A stretch of DNA of 64,000 nt, from assembly GCA_019055375.1 (NCBI GenBank), contig JAHQIW010007105.1:62001-126000 (forward strand), read 5' to 3'. Below, one piece after another: positions 11,510 to 22,743 of the stretch. The stretch is from Parelaphostrongylus tenuis (Eukaryota; Nematoda; Chromadorea; Rhabditida; Metastrongylidae). Below the pieces are notes generated by a model, which was not told the DNA's origin, did no database searches, and saw nothing but the letters and a program-made list of their open reading frames with translations. The position numbers and the translations under genes are program-made. Every line of letters starts with the position of its first letter. The stretch's first letter is position 1.

Positions 11510-11830
11510 ATTCGATAAGGATATTACATGTTTTGAGCCGAAAGCTCTAGTGCTATATACACGCCTATTTCGTCCTATTGGGACTCATCAGTAGCACCCT
11601 CCCTCCGTTCCATCGATCCCTTGAGGTGAAATAATCCTCTGAAGGAATCGACGCCGAGTAAAAACTAAGCACCAAAGTAGGATGATGGTATTAGCTGACT
11701 TTGTGGTGACCGGCAGTCGAGCTTGCGGCTTTTAGAATGAACCATACCTCTGCTATCGACCGCTCTTTTACAGACCCGCTCAAAATGATTTAATCTGATA
11801 AGAAATTACATGTTTTGAGCCAAATTCTTA
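11510..11830. mobile_element. F1 element, unit bounded by direct repeats
   Basis: A block ending TTACATGTTTTGAGCC occurs at about 11524 and again about 282 bp later at 11806, in the same orientation. Between them are an intact hammerhead (minus strand) and the F1 interior (a GACGCCGAGTAAA block, a CGACCGCTC block). The direct-repeat layout recalls tandem PLE terminal repeats or retrozymes rather than a classical MITE. Confidence 0.6.
11550..11597 (-). ncRNA. Hammerhead ribozyme with intact core (F1)
   Basis: Minus strand: stem I GTGCTA/TAGCAC (6 bp), core CTGATGAG, stem II GTCC/GGAC with a CAATA loop, CGAAA, and stem III closing with at least 3 bp. The cleavage triplet is GTA, directly before TAGCAC. 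Every invariant core nucleotide is present, so it is a good candidate for activity. Confidence 0.8.
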
Positions 11831-13640
11831 ACCCTTATTCTGCATTTGTATTGCCTTTCTTGCGTGAACGTAGTTAGTAAGAAGATCTTCCGCAACTAAA
11901 CCCCGCTAATAGATGTAATGCATGTCTATGCAAATTGAATATATTATATAGCTGGAATGAGTGTAGGAAGATGCGCGTACATCATTGCTGGGAATACGGT
12001 ACATCCTGTGCCAGCATCCATATTCAAAAATATCGTATATCTCGCTCTATTCAAACAGTTTGGTAGCCTTTCGATTACTTCTGCTCCCACAACAGATCAT
12101 AGTATCCATTTGATAAGTTTGATGCCCCTTTGAATTTTCGGAAATCAAACTGCCAAGATTTCTAAAACGTCAAAGAGCAATATTTCCGGCCAATAGTCTG
12201 CATAGTGTTAATGTTCTAAGCTTTTACTCAAAGACGATTGTCCTCCCACTCTAAGAATCCCATCATTACCCATGAATTCTCAGTATAGTCCCAACACGGG
12301 TGAACTCCTGATAATTGGAAGTAAGCGAGTGGCTGATACAGACTTAGGCATAGTGTGTGTTATCCACAATTGGCATCACATTTGCCATGCATGATCATTT
12401 TTGGCAAATCACTCTGTCTTTTCTAATTTTTCCTCACTGTGACAACTCTTGGGTCATGTGTATACCTAACAATGAACAAAACAGAATTTTCAATGTGACA
12501 TTTTTGTAACGAAAAAAAATCATGTTGAGGGAATCGCATGTCGCTTGCTATTGACACTGCGCGCAGCGAGTTCTCTTTGTAGTGTCAGTCTAAAGAATAT
12601 TCCGACGACTTTTCGAATATTAAAAATTTCAGTAGTTGACAGCTCCATGATAATTTAGAAGAGACTTTGCACAATCGTTTTATAAGTATTACTTCTCCAA
12701 TATCATGTCATGTTATCAAATAAGGTCTTTTGGGATCAATAAGTCGTTGTGAGCCGCTCAGTTCAACGCCGTGCTCATCGCACCTCCCAGCTTTCTGCGG
12801 CAATCAACACGAGCGCTCCACGAAACGTCCCTTTCGAGATATCCTAGAAATTGTATGATGTACTCAACTAGTATTTTATGGACGTTTTAGAAAAAAACTA
12901 ATCTCAGTCATGAATGCCAGACGAACTGGAATTTGTACAAGAAACTCTAATGCAGATCGAATATAGTATTAAAGTAATGAAGAATAAGCCCAAAGGGAAA
13001 ATGGACTTTGTATGACGAAAATGCCACTGTGCAGTGCGATCTAAAGACGCATGTGGTCTTAAAAGCGTTAAAAATGGTTTAAATTCTCCAGAAAAAATTT
13101 CATAATCCTTGCGACTGTCTTTTGTTTTTGCAAATTCCCATTTCTTCCTTGTCTTGAATGCAATAAAACCTAATGAGTATCCACAATACTATCGAGAAAA
13201 TGACGGATATGTACGTAATTCGAAACATTTCATCATTCTCTAGGAGGGCACAACTATACCTCTCACACTGCATTCATAGAAGTTGGAAAATTCAAAATGA
13301 CCTATCAGGGATTTATGTTTATCATTGAGCCTTTGAGAGACAACGCTGTTGCAGCACAGTTCGACAAGGAAATCATAATTTGCAAGATGGAGTCGTTCTT
13401 TCTTTACAGCTCCCACAACTGATTTGGGTAAAATCTTCACATGGAAACACATTTACACTCGACAATCGTATACTGATGAAGATTTGGCTCTTTGAATATT
13501 TAAATATGGATCAGTTTTCTCTTGATTGCCTTCATTTGACATCAGCTAGCAATGTGGGCAATTCATGACAGGCGCATAAACACATTTTTAGCTAAACCCA
13601 TGAAACGCTGTCGTAGTAGACCCAAATCTAGTTAATTATA
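11831..13640. other. No recognisable gene
   Basis: AT-rich, with short frames on both strands only (for example around 13240-13570). No motif or repeat identified. Confidence 0.5.
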
Positions 13641-13946
13641 TTATATCTTCTGTAGTTTTCGTCTCTGCAATCCTCCACTATCTAGTTTCTTATGACCAGC
13701 AGTGAAGTAACAACAGAAGCATTTCCTTGAATTCTAAATAGAAAGACTCCTTCTTATGGAAATTTTACTTGCAAGTTTCAAATTTGCTTGTGAAAAAAGC
13801 ACTAAGGAAATCCATACCTTGTAGATTTTGATTTATCGCATTACTCCGAGTAACCACTACTCAGATGATCTGTCCATTTATTGGTGCTGTAATGTTACAA
13901 TATATAACAGTATGAAAATATTGCTTCAATACATTTCACTTCAATT

Positions 13947-15919
13947 TCAGTTTCCGCCGACAACCGCGACTGCCGAGAAGAAGTGCGATCTGAATGGACC
14001 CGATGCCAACATTCGAATCGCTCGATTCACTACACTTTGCCACATTGCTTTCGGCCAATTCGCCAAAATGATGTTCGTAGTCTGCAAAAGATCTTTTTAC
14101 AAAAAATAAGGCTGTACAGAGAAGGCGAATAAAATTTATACCGAGAGAGATCCCGAAATTGTCAAGGGTGGGCCAGACACAGGCGTTATCATCACATTGG
14201 CGGGGGGCCCCGGTACCACCGTACATACCATCGGGTCTCTGTTCATATTAGTGCAAAGTGCAGTCACCGTATTGTCAACAATTATGCAGCTCATTTCCAT
14301 CGCCTTGACTGCAATAAACTAAGAGCCTTGGCAAGACTTTTTTCACAGGAAAAAATTACAAAAAATCTGAAAGCAGCTTTGAGAAGTGATTTTCTTCAAA
14401 TACCTGATACTCTATGTACCATCACCTGCAACATCGAGTGTTGCACTATTCTTGTATAAAAGATCCAGAAGAAGCTTGTTCAAAAGTCCGCATATATTTT
14501 ATGAGATCGATTTTCTCACCGTGATAATCTTCCCCATACATTGAAACTTTTCTAAGTTTTAATTAGCAGATTTTTTGCGAAATGCATAGGAGGTGGGGTT
14601 TTTCCTTATTTTTCATGTATCTGCTTCGATCTTTCAAGAGAATTACATTGAATGCCCACTCTGATCCGGGTTCATTAGACCGAGGCGCACATTCGGACAC
14701 TTTAGTGGCGCGTAATTGACTATAATAGTAAGTTGACTCAAAATGGCCGATATGATAGCATCAGGTAGGAGTGCACTACGAGCTTGGCTTTCAAGAACGT
14801 CGAAGACCTGAAAACAAATTTACCTCCAGTTCAAAAATTTATTTGAAAATGCTCTTAGTGATGTGAAATGCTAAAAGTCATATCGATACTAAGAGACTGA
14901 CCTCATTGTCAGAACATTCAAGCTTACTTCATACACGTTTTCGAATATCGTTGAAAATAAGACAACTAGTAACATGCTTTTGAGCCGTTCATGAGGTCTG
15001 TTATAGCACTTGTACAGTGAAAGGCACGTGTTTTAGCAATACAGCCTAGTTGGTTGCACGGTGTCTTTCGGTTCAGTCACTTGCGCCGGAAAATTCTCTA
15101 TCTGAAGGAACTGACAGCGAAATGCTTACACGCCGTAGAGTGGAAAACATTAAACGGGCAGTGTTGCACACTCGAATGCTCGCGGTTGGTAAAACAAGAT
15201 TGTTACACCTTTAGTTTTGAGTTTTCCTAGACCGCTCTCAAACAATATATAATTCAATCACATGTTTTTGAGCCGATCATGAGGCCTGTTATGGCAATTG
15301 GCATAAGCACGTGTCGAATTTATGAGTGCCATAAGAAATCTTATGAAAGGCTCAAAAACATGTTATCAGATTACATACTGTTTTAGGTGAACTCTCAGAA
15401 AAGCTCGAGACGAAAAATCCGAAGACTCTTGAGATATTAGAGTTGTTGCTCACTGTTTGCATTATAAGGCGTTCAACAAATCGCTTAGCTCCTGCCTCGC
15501 TAGTTGCAATACCAGGCACCTGGGCTGAAGCACCACTTGCGGTAGAGTAAACCATGGCAACAGGCAAAGTGAAGCCAGTGACGGTGAAGGCTCTAGTGCT
15601 CTCTGAAGTGGAATCTCGTTGTTTTTATGGGAAACAAAGCAAAAGATATTACTATATTTGGCGAGTTTCTAACCCTTTTTTTACCAATAATTCCTAAAGT
15701 AATCCATTATGGTGCACGGTTCTGGCGGCTCTAGAGAACTGGTGAAATATCAAACATAATCATTCTGATATTAATCCTTAAATCTCCGTCTAGGACTGAG
15801 AATGTCTGTAATTACATAGTCTATTCATTACCTTGACCAGCAGGCAACACTCCACATCCAAACACAGTAGGGATTGTGGCCAGCAGCAAAATTATGAAGG
15901 GACTGGAATGTCTTACCAT
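13947..15919 (-). CDS. G1: small secreted nematode protein, five exons, intact
   Basis: Exons on the minus strand are 15919-15832, 15602-15454, 14807-14660, 14308-14142 and 14081-13947. They join in phase (88+149+148+167+135 nt) to 228 aa. Residues 1-21 are a signal peptide (MVRHSSPFIILLLATIPTVF) followed by GCGVLPAGQ. Conserved blocks are FTVTGFTLPVAMVYS in exon 2, ARSALLPDAIISAILSQL in exon 3, and ending MWQSVVNRAIRMLASGPF in exon 5. Cysteines fall at 22, 116, 136, 147 and 157. Donors are GTAATG, GTGAGC, GTGGGC and GTATAA; all acceptors end in AG. G2 and G3 share every exon boundary, which supports the model. Intron 2 has gained an F2 repeat (14960-15370). The stop is followed by AATTGA, as in G2. 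The presence of a signal peptide suggests secretion. I do not recognise the family, so the function is unknown. Confidence 0.8.
14960..15370. mobile_element. F2 element in intron 2 of G1
   Basis: A block reading GAGCCG-TCATGAGG-CTGTTAT occurs at about 14985 and again about 288 bp later, as direct repeats. A degenerate minus-strand hammerhead trace (about 15010-15060) and a CACGTGT block at 15310 match the F2 ribozyme region at 48435. The equivalent intron of G2 is only 193 nt, so this is an insertion. Confidence 0.5.
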
Positions 15920-16539
15920 GTTAGTGGCATACATTACTTTTACTCCCTAAAAAGCAAAGCAGGAGTTGCAAATTCAAATGTAAGCAAGCTTACCATTTTT
16001 TTGCATCAGGACATTCATAGTGTAAAAGATAGTTATTTCAGTGGTTTCCAGTTTACTTGATTCAGACAATGCTTTTCAAAGAACGTTTTATGATAGATTT
16101 TACTGAAACACGGAAAATTCGGTTAGGTGTAGAAGCCGTGTCAAGTGATGAATAACAAGCTGCGTAGAACGGCCTGCCAAACAGAAATTCTAGAAAATGT
16201 GTTATTTCGTAGCTGGAGTGAAGTGATCAAGAATCAACCTATTTAAAAGCATAGTTGTAGTGATGCGACATAAAACTGCGACTATTTCAGGGATAAATTG
16301 CATAAAATCGACAAAACGCTGAAATTGCAAGCGCATTTATATGACAAAATTTATAGAATGTATCGCCTGCCAAAACAATGTGCAAGGAAACCGCTTGGCA
16401 ACGAATTTCTATGATGCAGCAATCGCGCATGTTGAGTTGTCATACTCTCACTCCTCTTACAACTAGTACGCCTCTGATATCTCTTTGTCGATGGAGAGGG
16501 AGACTGATGCTTATAAAATTATGCACAATATAATCTGAT

Positions 16540-16740
16540 AGATTTTTTTCAAGCCTTTTAGAAGTCTGGTTTGACATTTTGCATGCTAAACACATGTGTC
16601 GACTTTCTCGCAAACCTCATCAGTAGCACACGCCACTCGGCTAATTGCACCTACTATTATAGAGAATCGCTGCCGTATTAGCTACAATTTGCGTTAGGTG
16701 AAAAGATCACCCAAGATGAAGTTCTTACAGAGCGATTGAT
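16540..16740 (-). mobile_element. F2 element, partial
   Basis: One arm of the F2 family, containing the hammerhead at 16581-16629. It matches 60120-60290 (an ACCTATTATAG-GAATCG-TGCC block) and has no second arm. The sequence from 16000 to 16540 beyond the G1 duplicated flank holds nothing recognisable. Confidence 0.5.
16581..16629 (-). ncRNA. Hammerhead ribozyme (F2), one core change
   Basis: Minus strand: stem I GTGCTA/TAGCAT, core CTGATGAG, stem II GGTTT/AAAGTC (5 bp with wobbles), then CGACA where CGAAA is expected. Stem III is ACAT/GTGT. The A-to-C change at position 14 probably inactivates it. Confidence 0.6.
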
Positions 16741-16764
16741 CGTCAGTTGCCCTTTGCTTACGGC

Positions 16765-16830
16765 CTACTCCAGTATATGTATATATATATATATATTTTT
16801 ATCTATTTATATACGCATTTATACACATAT
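16765..16830. repeat. TA-rich microsatellite
   Basis: Imperfect alternating TA with ATGTATGCAT ends. Confidence 0.7.
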
Positions 16831-17129
16831 ATGTATGCATATCAACACTTTCAAACGTCTATTTTGAGATCTCGCTCAAGAATTCAATATAATTTGATAG
16901 AAACTTCGGCAAAATTTCTTTAAAGATTTTGGAGATATGGGTGATGGCAGTTGACCGGGAATGTAACAGCGTCAGCAAGCAAACGAGAAGCTGTAAGGAA
17001 ACTGATCGTAAGTGAAACATTTGCATGATAACATCGAATTTAATCGTGAGAAAAAATCCTTCACTTTGAGGACATTTTCAATGCATAGAATTGGGAATGT
17101 TCAGTGGACGAGGTTATTACAGAAAGTGT

Positions 17130-17380
17130 GGTGACGCCGAAGAGAAGCTTCATCGTTTACCTTCTTGAACGTTCTATGTTTATCGTCAACGTGGATGTTT
17201 ATAAAGCATCGACAACCAGCGGTGTTACATATCAGTGGTCTATATCATTTCTGGAAATGTTTGGAAAGATCACCACAAAGTCCGAACAGTAGTTTACTTA
17301 CGATAAGCGATAAACTCAATTTGATTAGAATCTTAAGTTTTTGAGGATAGTTCAAAGTTCTCACAGAAAACAACAATCTG
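17130..17380 (+). repeat. Dispersed repeat X, copy 1
   Basis: It shares an ATCAGTGGTCTAT block, a CATTTCTG-AAATGT block and a GGAAAGA-CA block with 40985-41170 on the opposite strand. The similarity extends through a TTGA-GATA-TTC-AAG segment. Encoded residues YQWSISFLEM and YQWSITFLQM are alike in both copies, so it may be a decayed coding repeat. Not identified. Confidence 0.45.
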
Positions 17381-18080
17381 AATCATAGAATGTCATATTT
17401 TCATATGAGAGAACTCCGCGCGTTTGGAATATTCTTCTAATAGACGACAGCAGCACTTGTCTTTCAATCTATCTAATCTATATAAAAGCAGAGCAACACA
17501 TGGTGACTGACTTTGGGACTGCGAAGTGTTCCTTACTGACGACTCTCTCTCTCTTACGAATAGGGAAATCGCCTTGAACACATTTTCATCATTATGAGAG
17601 TCGTGTCTCGATAAAGAGTGATGTGTGTGTGTGAAACAAATTTCAGTTTTCTCAAAATGTGAGGAAATTCTTTGACTTGAACGAACTAAACATCCATTTC
17701 GTCTATTCCATTAATGACAAATAGAGAACACCGTCAGCACTGCGTAGTCGTAGGTCCTGTTATAGTCTTTTACGAGCGGTTGAAGCTGACTAAGCGGTTT
17801 GCGCTATCGCACTTTTGTGTAAGCAGTTCCGTGTTTAGACGATTCCGTGTTATAGACTTTTGTGCCGCTTTACTAAAACTGTTAACAATCTCTGTATAGT
17901 ATGTCCCCGTATTTTCTATGCGATACTATACCAAATTAACGGATTTTGATCATTGAGTTAGGAAACTTTCTTATGAAAGAGCACAGAATTACAATTGTTC
18001 CATCATGGCAATTCTTCTCATTTTACAGCCTTATCGGTTGCATAATGTTGAAAATTATATTCATGCTCAATGATGTACAA
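17381..18080. other. No recognisable gene
   Basis: Only short frames. No convincing motif. Confidence 0.5.
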
Positions 18081-18094
18081 AATGTTGAGCGTGA

Positions 18095-18165
18095 AACGGG
18101 GTTCGAATCAGAATTCTACTGTTTCCAGGGCTGCGTGCTAGCCATTGCACCACCGGCGCTCGTTC
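18095..18165 (-). repeat. tRNA-derived SINE-like repeat, degenerate
   Basis: On the minus strand a tRNA D-arm-like A box (TGGTGCAATGGCTAGCAC) is followed about 35 nt later by a B-box-like GATTCGAACCC. It resembles the tRNA-like units at 19797-19868 and 20265-20336. Confidence 0.5.
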
Positions 18166-18879
18166 TCGTATCACTCTTCCTTCCACAATTGTATCGATGT
18201 GTCAGCAACCACTCGTCAACGGTCTAACCGATATCGGAACACCTTCAGGCTGACAGATTTGGACATATGCATTTTCAATAAAAAACTCTTTTTATTTATC
18301 TCATGATGTTACAAATATATCTCTACTAATGTTGTCTCACAATACTATACTGTACATCGCCCATAACTTCTATCATGTGCTGTCCAACTTACCGTCAGGT
18401 GGCTCGGGACGTTTCAGCAAAGCTTCAATTTTCTCTTTCCACGTAAAAGAGCCCCAGTAGGTTTTTCTAGCTGCAGACAATTGTTGAACACCATTTATTT
18501 TCCCTGGGGCTTTTGTAGATAAATCGCACCATACCATGTGGTATCATTATTATGTGCTTAAAACTTCTGAAATCCGGTAGGTAACAGGTCCCGAAAACCA
18601 ATTATCCTCAAATACCAATTACGTGTTCCTCTCACCTTATCTTCGAAGGCTTAGCGCGCAGATTGGCGGCTCTGGTTTTGGATCGCTGGGGCAGTTTGAG
18701 CGTCGGATCACTTCTAGTTAAGAGGTAGAAGCAACCATTCGGTTAGCGACCATTCTTTCCACAAGCATTGTCCACGTCGGTCACCTTCGCTTTGCCTGGC
18801 TGATGCTTGGTAATTTGAGAACGATGCTATTAGCAAAGAGAGAAGGACCCACTTTTCAACTATTGAGTTTACTTTATTT

Positions 18880-19010
18880 CAATGTTCACGCGACGATCTG
18901 AAAAGTGGCTGTGAATAATGTTGGCGTCCTAGACCAACACTCCCTAGACTAGATTGCACAGCTCCGAAGAAGGCGTATTTGCCGTAACGTCAGCCACAAG
19001 CAACCGCGAA
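18880..19010 (+). pseudogene. PLE tail remnant with decayed hammerhead
   Basis: At 18959-18996: AGCT, CCGAAGA (expected CTGAAGA), a GGCG/TGCC stem II, GTAAC (expected GAAAC), GTC, then AGCC. The order matches the PLE terminal hammerheads at 9578 and 47180. Two core changes indicate an inactive relic. No coding part is attached. The sequence from 18230 to 18880 and from 19010 to 19740 shows nothing recognisable. Confidence 0.5.
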
Positions 19011-19796
19011 AATCCATCGGCCGGAAAGAAGAACAATCCATTGGGAAAAAGATAGATACCTCGTGAAGCTTTGAATCAAGATTAGTTTCTTAAGCTTTTC
19101 TTCTCATTTCCAAAGTGTTGGCGTCATTGATTCTCATCGTCTCGTCAAACCTCCTCTCTACAAAGATGGAAGTACTGTTATGGTACAGTGATATCACATT
19201 CAAAGTCTACGAATAATAGTAAAGTCGGCCAAAATCCTGCACTCAAGTAGAAAGAAAATGCACTAAAATCTGAGAGCTGTTCCTACCAAATAAACTTTCT
19301 CCTTAGAAGATATTGGTAAACTACCCATCAGCAAGCATCATCAGAATTCAACAAGCTATACGTTGAATAATAGGGGTAAAACAGAGCAAAAAAATTGGTC
19401 CCCACTCTTTTGACCTTGAATGAGCCTTCGACATTGCTCAGAACGACGAGTAGGGAGAGGTTGTAAAGTTTTAAAGCCATACCAGGTCCTGTAAAGTTTG
19501 AGAATTTAGGGCAACGATTTACACCTATAACTCACATGCACTTGCGTACGAAACTTGTATAGAAGACCTAATAATGCCGTGGCGTTTCCGTTGAAACGAG
19601 TGTCAGCATAATCATCAAATACTTTGACAAACTATTAATCCCGACTGAACGCTTACGGGTAAAACGATGTGGATCATACGAGCTCTGCTCATTTTCGGCT
19701 CGCGCACCAATATGGACCTTTGACAGTGCAAAATTCAATCATTTAATCAAAAATTTAAATAAACCCAATGGTGTAGAGCGGCGTGCTAAAACGTTT

Positions 19797-19868
19797 GCGT
19801 CAGCCGAGATTGGAACCCAGATCTTACTCTTCTCGGAAGCATGTGCTAAGCCGTTGCACCACCGTCGC
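19797..19868 (-). other. tRNA-like SINE head (72 nt)
   Basis: It folds as a cloverleaf: acceptor GCGACGG/CTGACGC with one mismatch, D arm GTGC/GCAC, a 5-bp anticodon arm with loop CCGAGAA, and T arm CTGGG/CTCGG. Position 33 is C, not U, so it is unlikely to be a working tRNA. Confidence 0.55.
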
Positions 19869-20264
19869 TCCTTTTGCACTCCACTCTTTCTACGCTAAAA
19901 GGCGTTATCTGTCAACCGTCTACGGTGTGGCCGGGCAGTCATTATCGACATTAAACCCACTTTTGTTGACAGATATTGGGTTCAATAATCAATCGGAAAT
20001 CATTTTTATTTGACCGCTGATTGCGGTGTTATGATGTCTAAATAAACCCAATGATGCGGAGTGGCGTGCAAAAACGTTTGCGTCAGTCGGGATTTGAACC
20101 CAGATCTTATTCTTTCCGGGATCTGATTTCCAATTGATTATTGAACCCAATATCTGTCAACAAAAGTAGGTTCAATGTCGATAATGACTGCCCCGCCACA
20201 CCGTAGACGGTTAGCTGTTGACAGATAACGTGTTGTAGCGTAGAAAGAGTGGAGCGCAAAACGA

Positions 20265-20336
20265 GCGTCGGTGGTGCAACGGTTAAGCACATGCTCCCGG
20301 AAAGAGTAAGATCTGGGTTCAATTTCCGGCTGACGC
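20265..20336 (+). other. tRNA-like SINE head (72 nt), best cloverleaf
   Basis: All four arms pair: acceptor GCGTCGG/CTGACGC, D arm GTGC/GCAC, anticodon arm TGCTC/GAGTA with loop CCGGAAA, and T arm CTGGG/TCCGG with loop TTCAATT. The spacing is exactly tRNA-like (7-2-4-9-4-1-5-7-5-4-5-7-5-7). Universal U33 is replaced by C and no CCA-independent function can be assumed, so I call it a SINE head or pseudo-tRNA. Confidence 0.6.
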
Positions 20337-20779
20337 AAACGTGTTGCGTGCCACTCTACATCACTGGATTTATTTAAACATCATATGTTGCTGTTGCTGC
20401 AAAACTTTCAGTGGATTGGACCTTCAAATGGGTCGCCTAGATTGCTTCTTCTCAGCATCATGAGTAGTCTGACCGATGACCATAAATTACACATTTTTAT
20501 ATAACAGATAAGGACGGAAAATGTAACACTGCGTTTGGAGGCTTGTCGAACTCCGTTGAGTATATTGAGAAAAGGGTAAGGAGAAATACAGTGGAATACA
20601 AGGCTGAAGTGACGTGATGATTAATCCTTTTGGGACGGAATGTATTCATTTGATTACATGATCTTCTGAAGGTTTTACTTGTTGAATGAACTTTTTATCC
20701 GAACTTTTACTAATCTATCGAAAACTAGAATTCTGGCAATTTTAATAATGTTTTGGTCTCAAAAAATTTTTTTTATTGC

Positions 20780-20960
20780 GATCTATCACCTGTATCACCT
20801 GTTGTACGCCGAGTGACTCGAGCGGGCACCAGTGACACTTCCATTTTTCCCTTTGGCTTGCACTGGTAGCCCAGTGGGTCATTCTTGCTCTTGGGATTCG
20901 TTGAAAATCATATCTTTCGTCTAGTCTTTTTGTAAGTTAGATATAAAGCGGAAGACTTGC
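20780..20960 (+). repeat. T repeat, copy 1
   Basis: A block running from TATCACCTG through GAGTGACTCGAGCGGGCACC, CACTTCCATTTTTCCCTTT and GGGATTCGTTGA to ATCATATCTTTC. It recurs at 24955-25150, 27255-27460 (diverged), 55610-55800 and inverted at 63845-64000. It is non-coding. A target-site duplication around the 55.6 kb copy shows it inserts as a mobile unit. Confidence 0.65.
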
Positions 20961-22400
20961 TCCATATTCAAACTGCTTTGTTTTTAGAGCAAAGTTTTGA
21001 TAGCTTTTCCATGGAATTGGCATGATACATTCTCAAACCTCGACAGCTTTGAGGTTTAAATTGATTTTTTGACAAGTTTTACATGTAGATAGCGTCAGAA
21101 AAAGTTCTGATGCTGTCTGCCTCTTCTTGAGCATAGATTATCAATCTCGGATGAGACATCTTCATCTTCCATGTTTCGTAAGCCCATGTTATGCAACAAT
21201 GGCTATTGCACTTTCGATGCACTTTAGATCATGCTTACAGTAAGTGCCCAAACACTCTCATGACTAACCTAACATGAATGACCTCTCTTTTTGCTTTTGA
21301 ATCACTCGCGTAATCCAGCTTGTTTGGTGTTTGACCTTTTGACGCGAAGTTGTTGTCAATGTGTGCTCTACAATCTTATTCTGAAATTTCCAATCCAGCT
21401 CTAACTTTGCTATACTCTAACCAAAAACCTGCCCTCTGAGGAAGCGTGTATAATTGGTCGAAGGTTAGTTCTAGGCTCCACTTCGACATGCTCTCTCTCT
21501 CTTCGACTTGCTCTCTTCGACCTTCTCTTCTTCTGATGTCTACGCTAAGAGCAATCACCCTATATAACCATTGTTATTGTTGTTTTGTTATCATAGTGAT
21601 AAACGATAATCCAAGACAAGTAATTTGGTACAGAAGTAACTGATAAAAGTCCGGCGTGGCATAAGCAACTCTAACAACTCAATATTACCACTGAACTGCC
21701 TTTGCTACATTACATAAAGCGTACTGAAGCAAAAAGAAAATCACGTTTTGCACTCAGAGTAGTTTATCCGTTGCACGGACATTATAGCGGCTTCATTTGG
21801 CAATGTAAAACAAGAAAAAACTGTGCACCCGTAGAACGATAGAATAAAGCCTGTTCTACAGTTTCAATTTATTTTTCTCCAAATATTAGAAAAATTGATG
21901 GGGCTGTTGGAATTCGTTGCGAGCAGCGTCATTAGGAGTGCGATTTGGTAAGTTACTTAGTAATCTTTTCTCTCCATTTCAAAAGAATTTCTTGATTTTT
22001 TGTACTGCAATTGTGGAAGAAACTTTGTTCTAGCCACATAGGTACAGGCTTCTCTTTAGATTGCTGTTGCCAAATATGCCCTCAATGATGATCTAACGAC
22101 GGACAGTTCGATTGCGGAACACGATTTTCTTGCTGCTCTAACAGAGCTCTGTGCAAGCCTTTCAAGAAACTAAATTTAAACATCAGAACTTACGGGATTT
22201 ATGCTATCGAATGACTGCCACTTATTTGGCAAAAGGCCACCCCCAGACTCAAGCCAAGCAAGAAAAGCAAATTGAATGTCAAACATAATATTATTTTTGC
22301 GGCTGTAACGCAATAAGGAAAACTCCATATAAACCAAACACAGTACTGAAAGTGCCGACTTTTCGAATGATTACGAAAAGTCTAAAGCAAAATCAGTATC
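20961..22400. other. No recognisable gene
   Basis: Contains a CT-rich tract near 21490-21530 on an otherwise AT-rich background. No supported exon or repeat match. Confidence 0.5.
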
Positions 22401-22509
22401 TTCTTCTGTATAGCCGCTCCGAAGTGTTATTAATAGTATTTATTGAATATCAGCGAAGCATATAACAATACAGTTAATAATGCAGCACGAATATTACAAC
22501 AGTCGTGGT

Positions 22510-22547
22510 GGCTAACGTTTCGGCATGGTTCGCCATCTTCAGAGCCT
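22510..22547 (-). ncRNA. Hammerhead ribozyme in PLE-3 tail
   Basis: Minus strand: GGCT, core CTGAAGA, stem II with GGC/GCC, GAAAC, cleavage triplet GTT, then AGCC. Stem I is a perfect GGCT/AGCC and stem III is ACGT. GTT is a permitted NUH triplet. Confidence 0.7.
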
Positions 22548-22743
22548 GGAAAGGTCAAAATGATTCGCAAATTATTACATCAAAAGCCTTTATAACCCTA
22601 GCAGAAAACGTAAGAGATAAATTTTTGGGTCGCATAGAAAACTTTCATTTCAAAAACACTCACCGCTTAGATGTTTTAGGTCGTTCAATTAATCATTGAA
22701 GCCTGCCACTTGGAGTCTGTGCTAATGTGAGACTGTGCCTGGT

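Larger units (their letters stand above)
19740..20370. repeat. Cluster of tRNA-derived SINE-like repeats
   Basis: Copies lie in both orientations: one on minus with head 19797-19868, one 3' fragment on minus at about 20060-20118, and one on plus with head 20265-20336. All share a flanking AACCCAATGATG-GAG-GGCG block and a body with CCGTAGACGGTTAG and GTTGACAGATAACG. An internal TATTGGGTTCAATAATCAAT segment is shared by the inverted copies. Confidence 0.65.

Noticed and set aside
15010..15060. Possible F2 hammerhead on the minus strand in G1 intron 2
   Set aside because: CTGATGAG reads CCAACTAG and CGAAA reads TAAAA. Only its position and the CACGTG stem III recall the family, so I list the element but not a ribozyme.
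21430..21470. CTCTGAGGAAGCG followed by GGTCGAAGG, hammerhead-like order
   Set aside because: No GAAAC, no stem I partner and no PLE sequence nearby.
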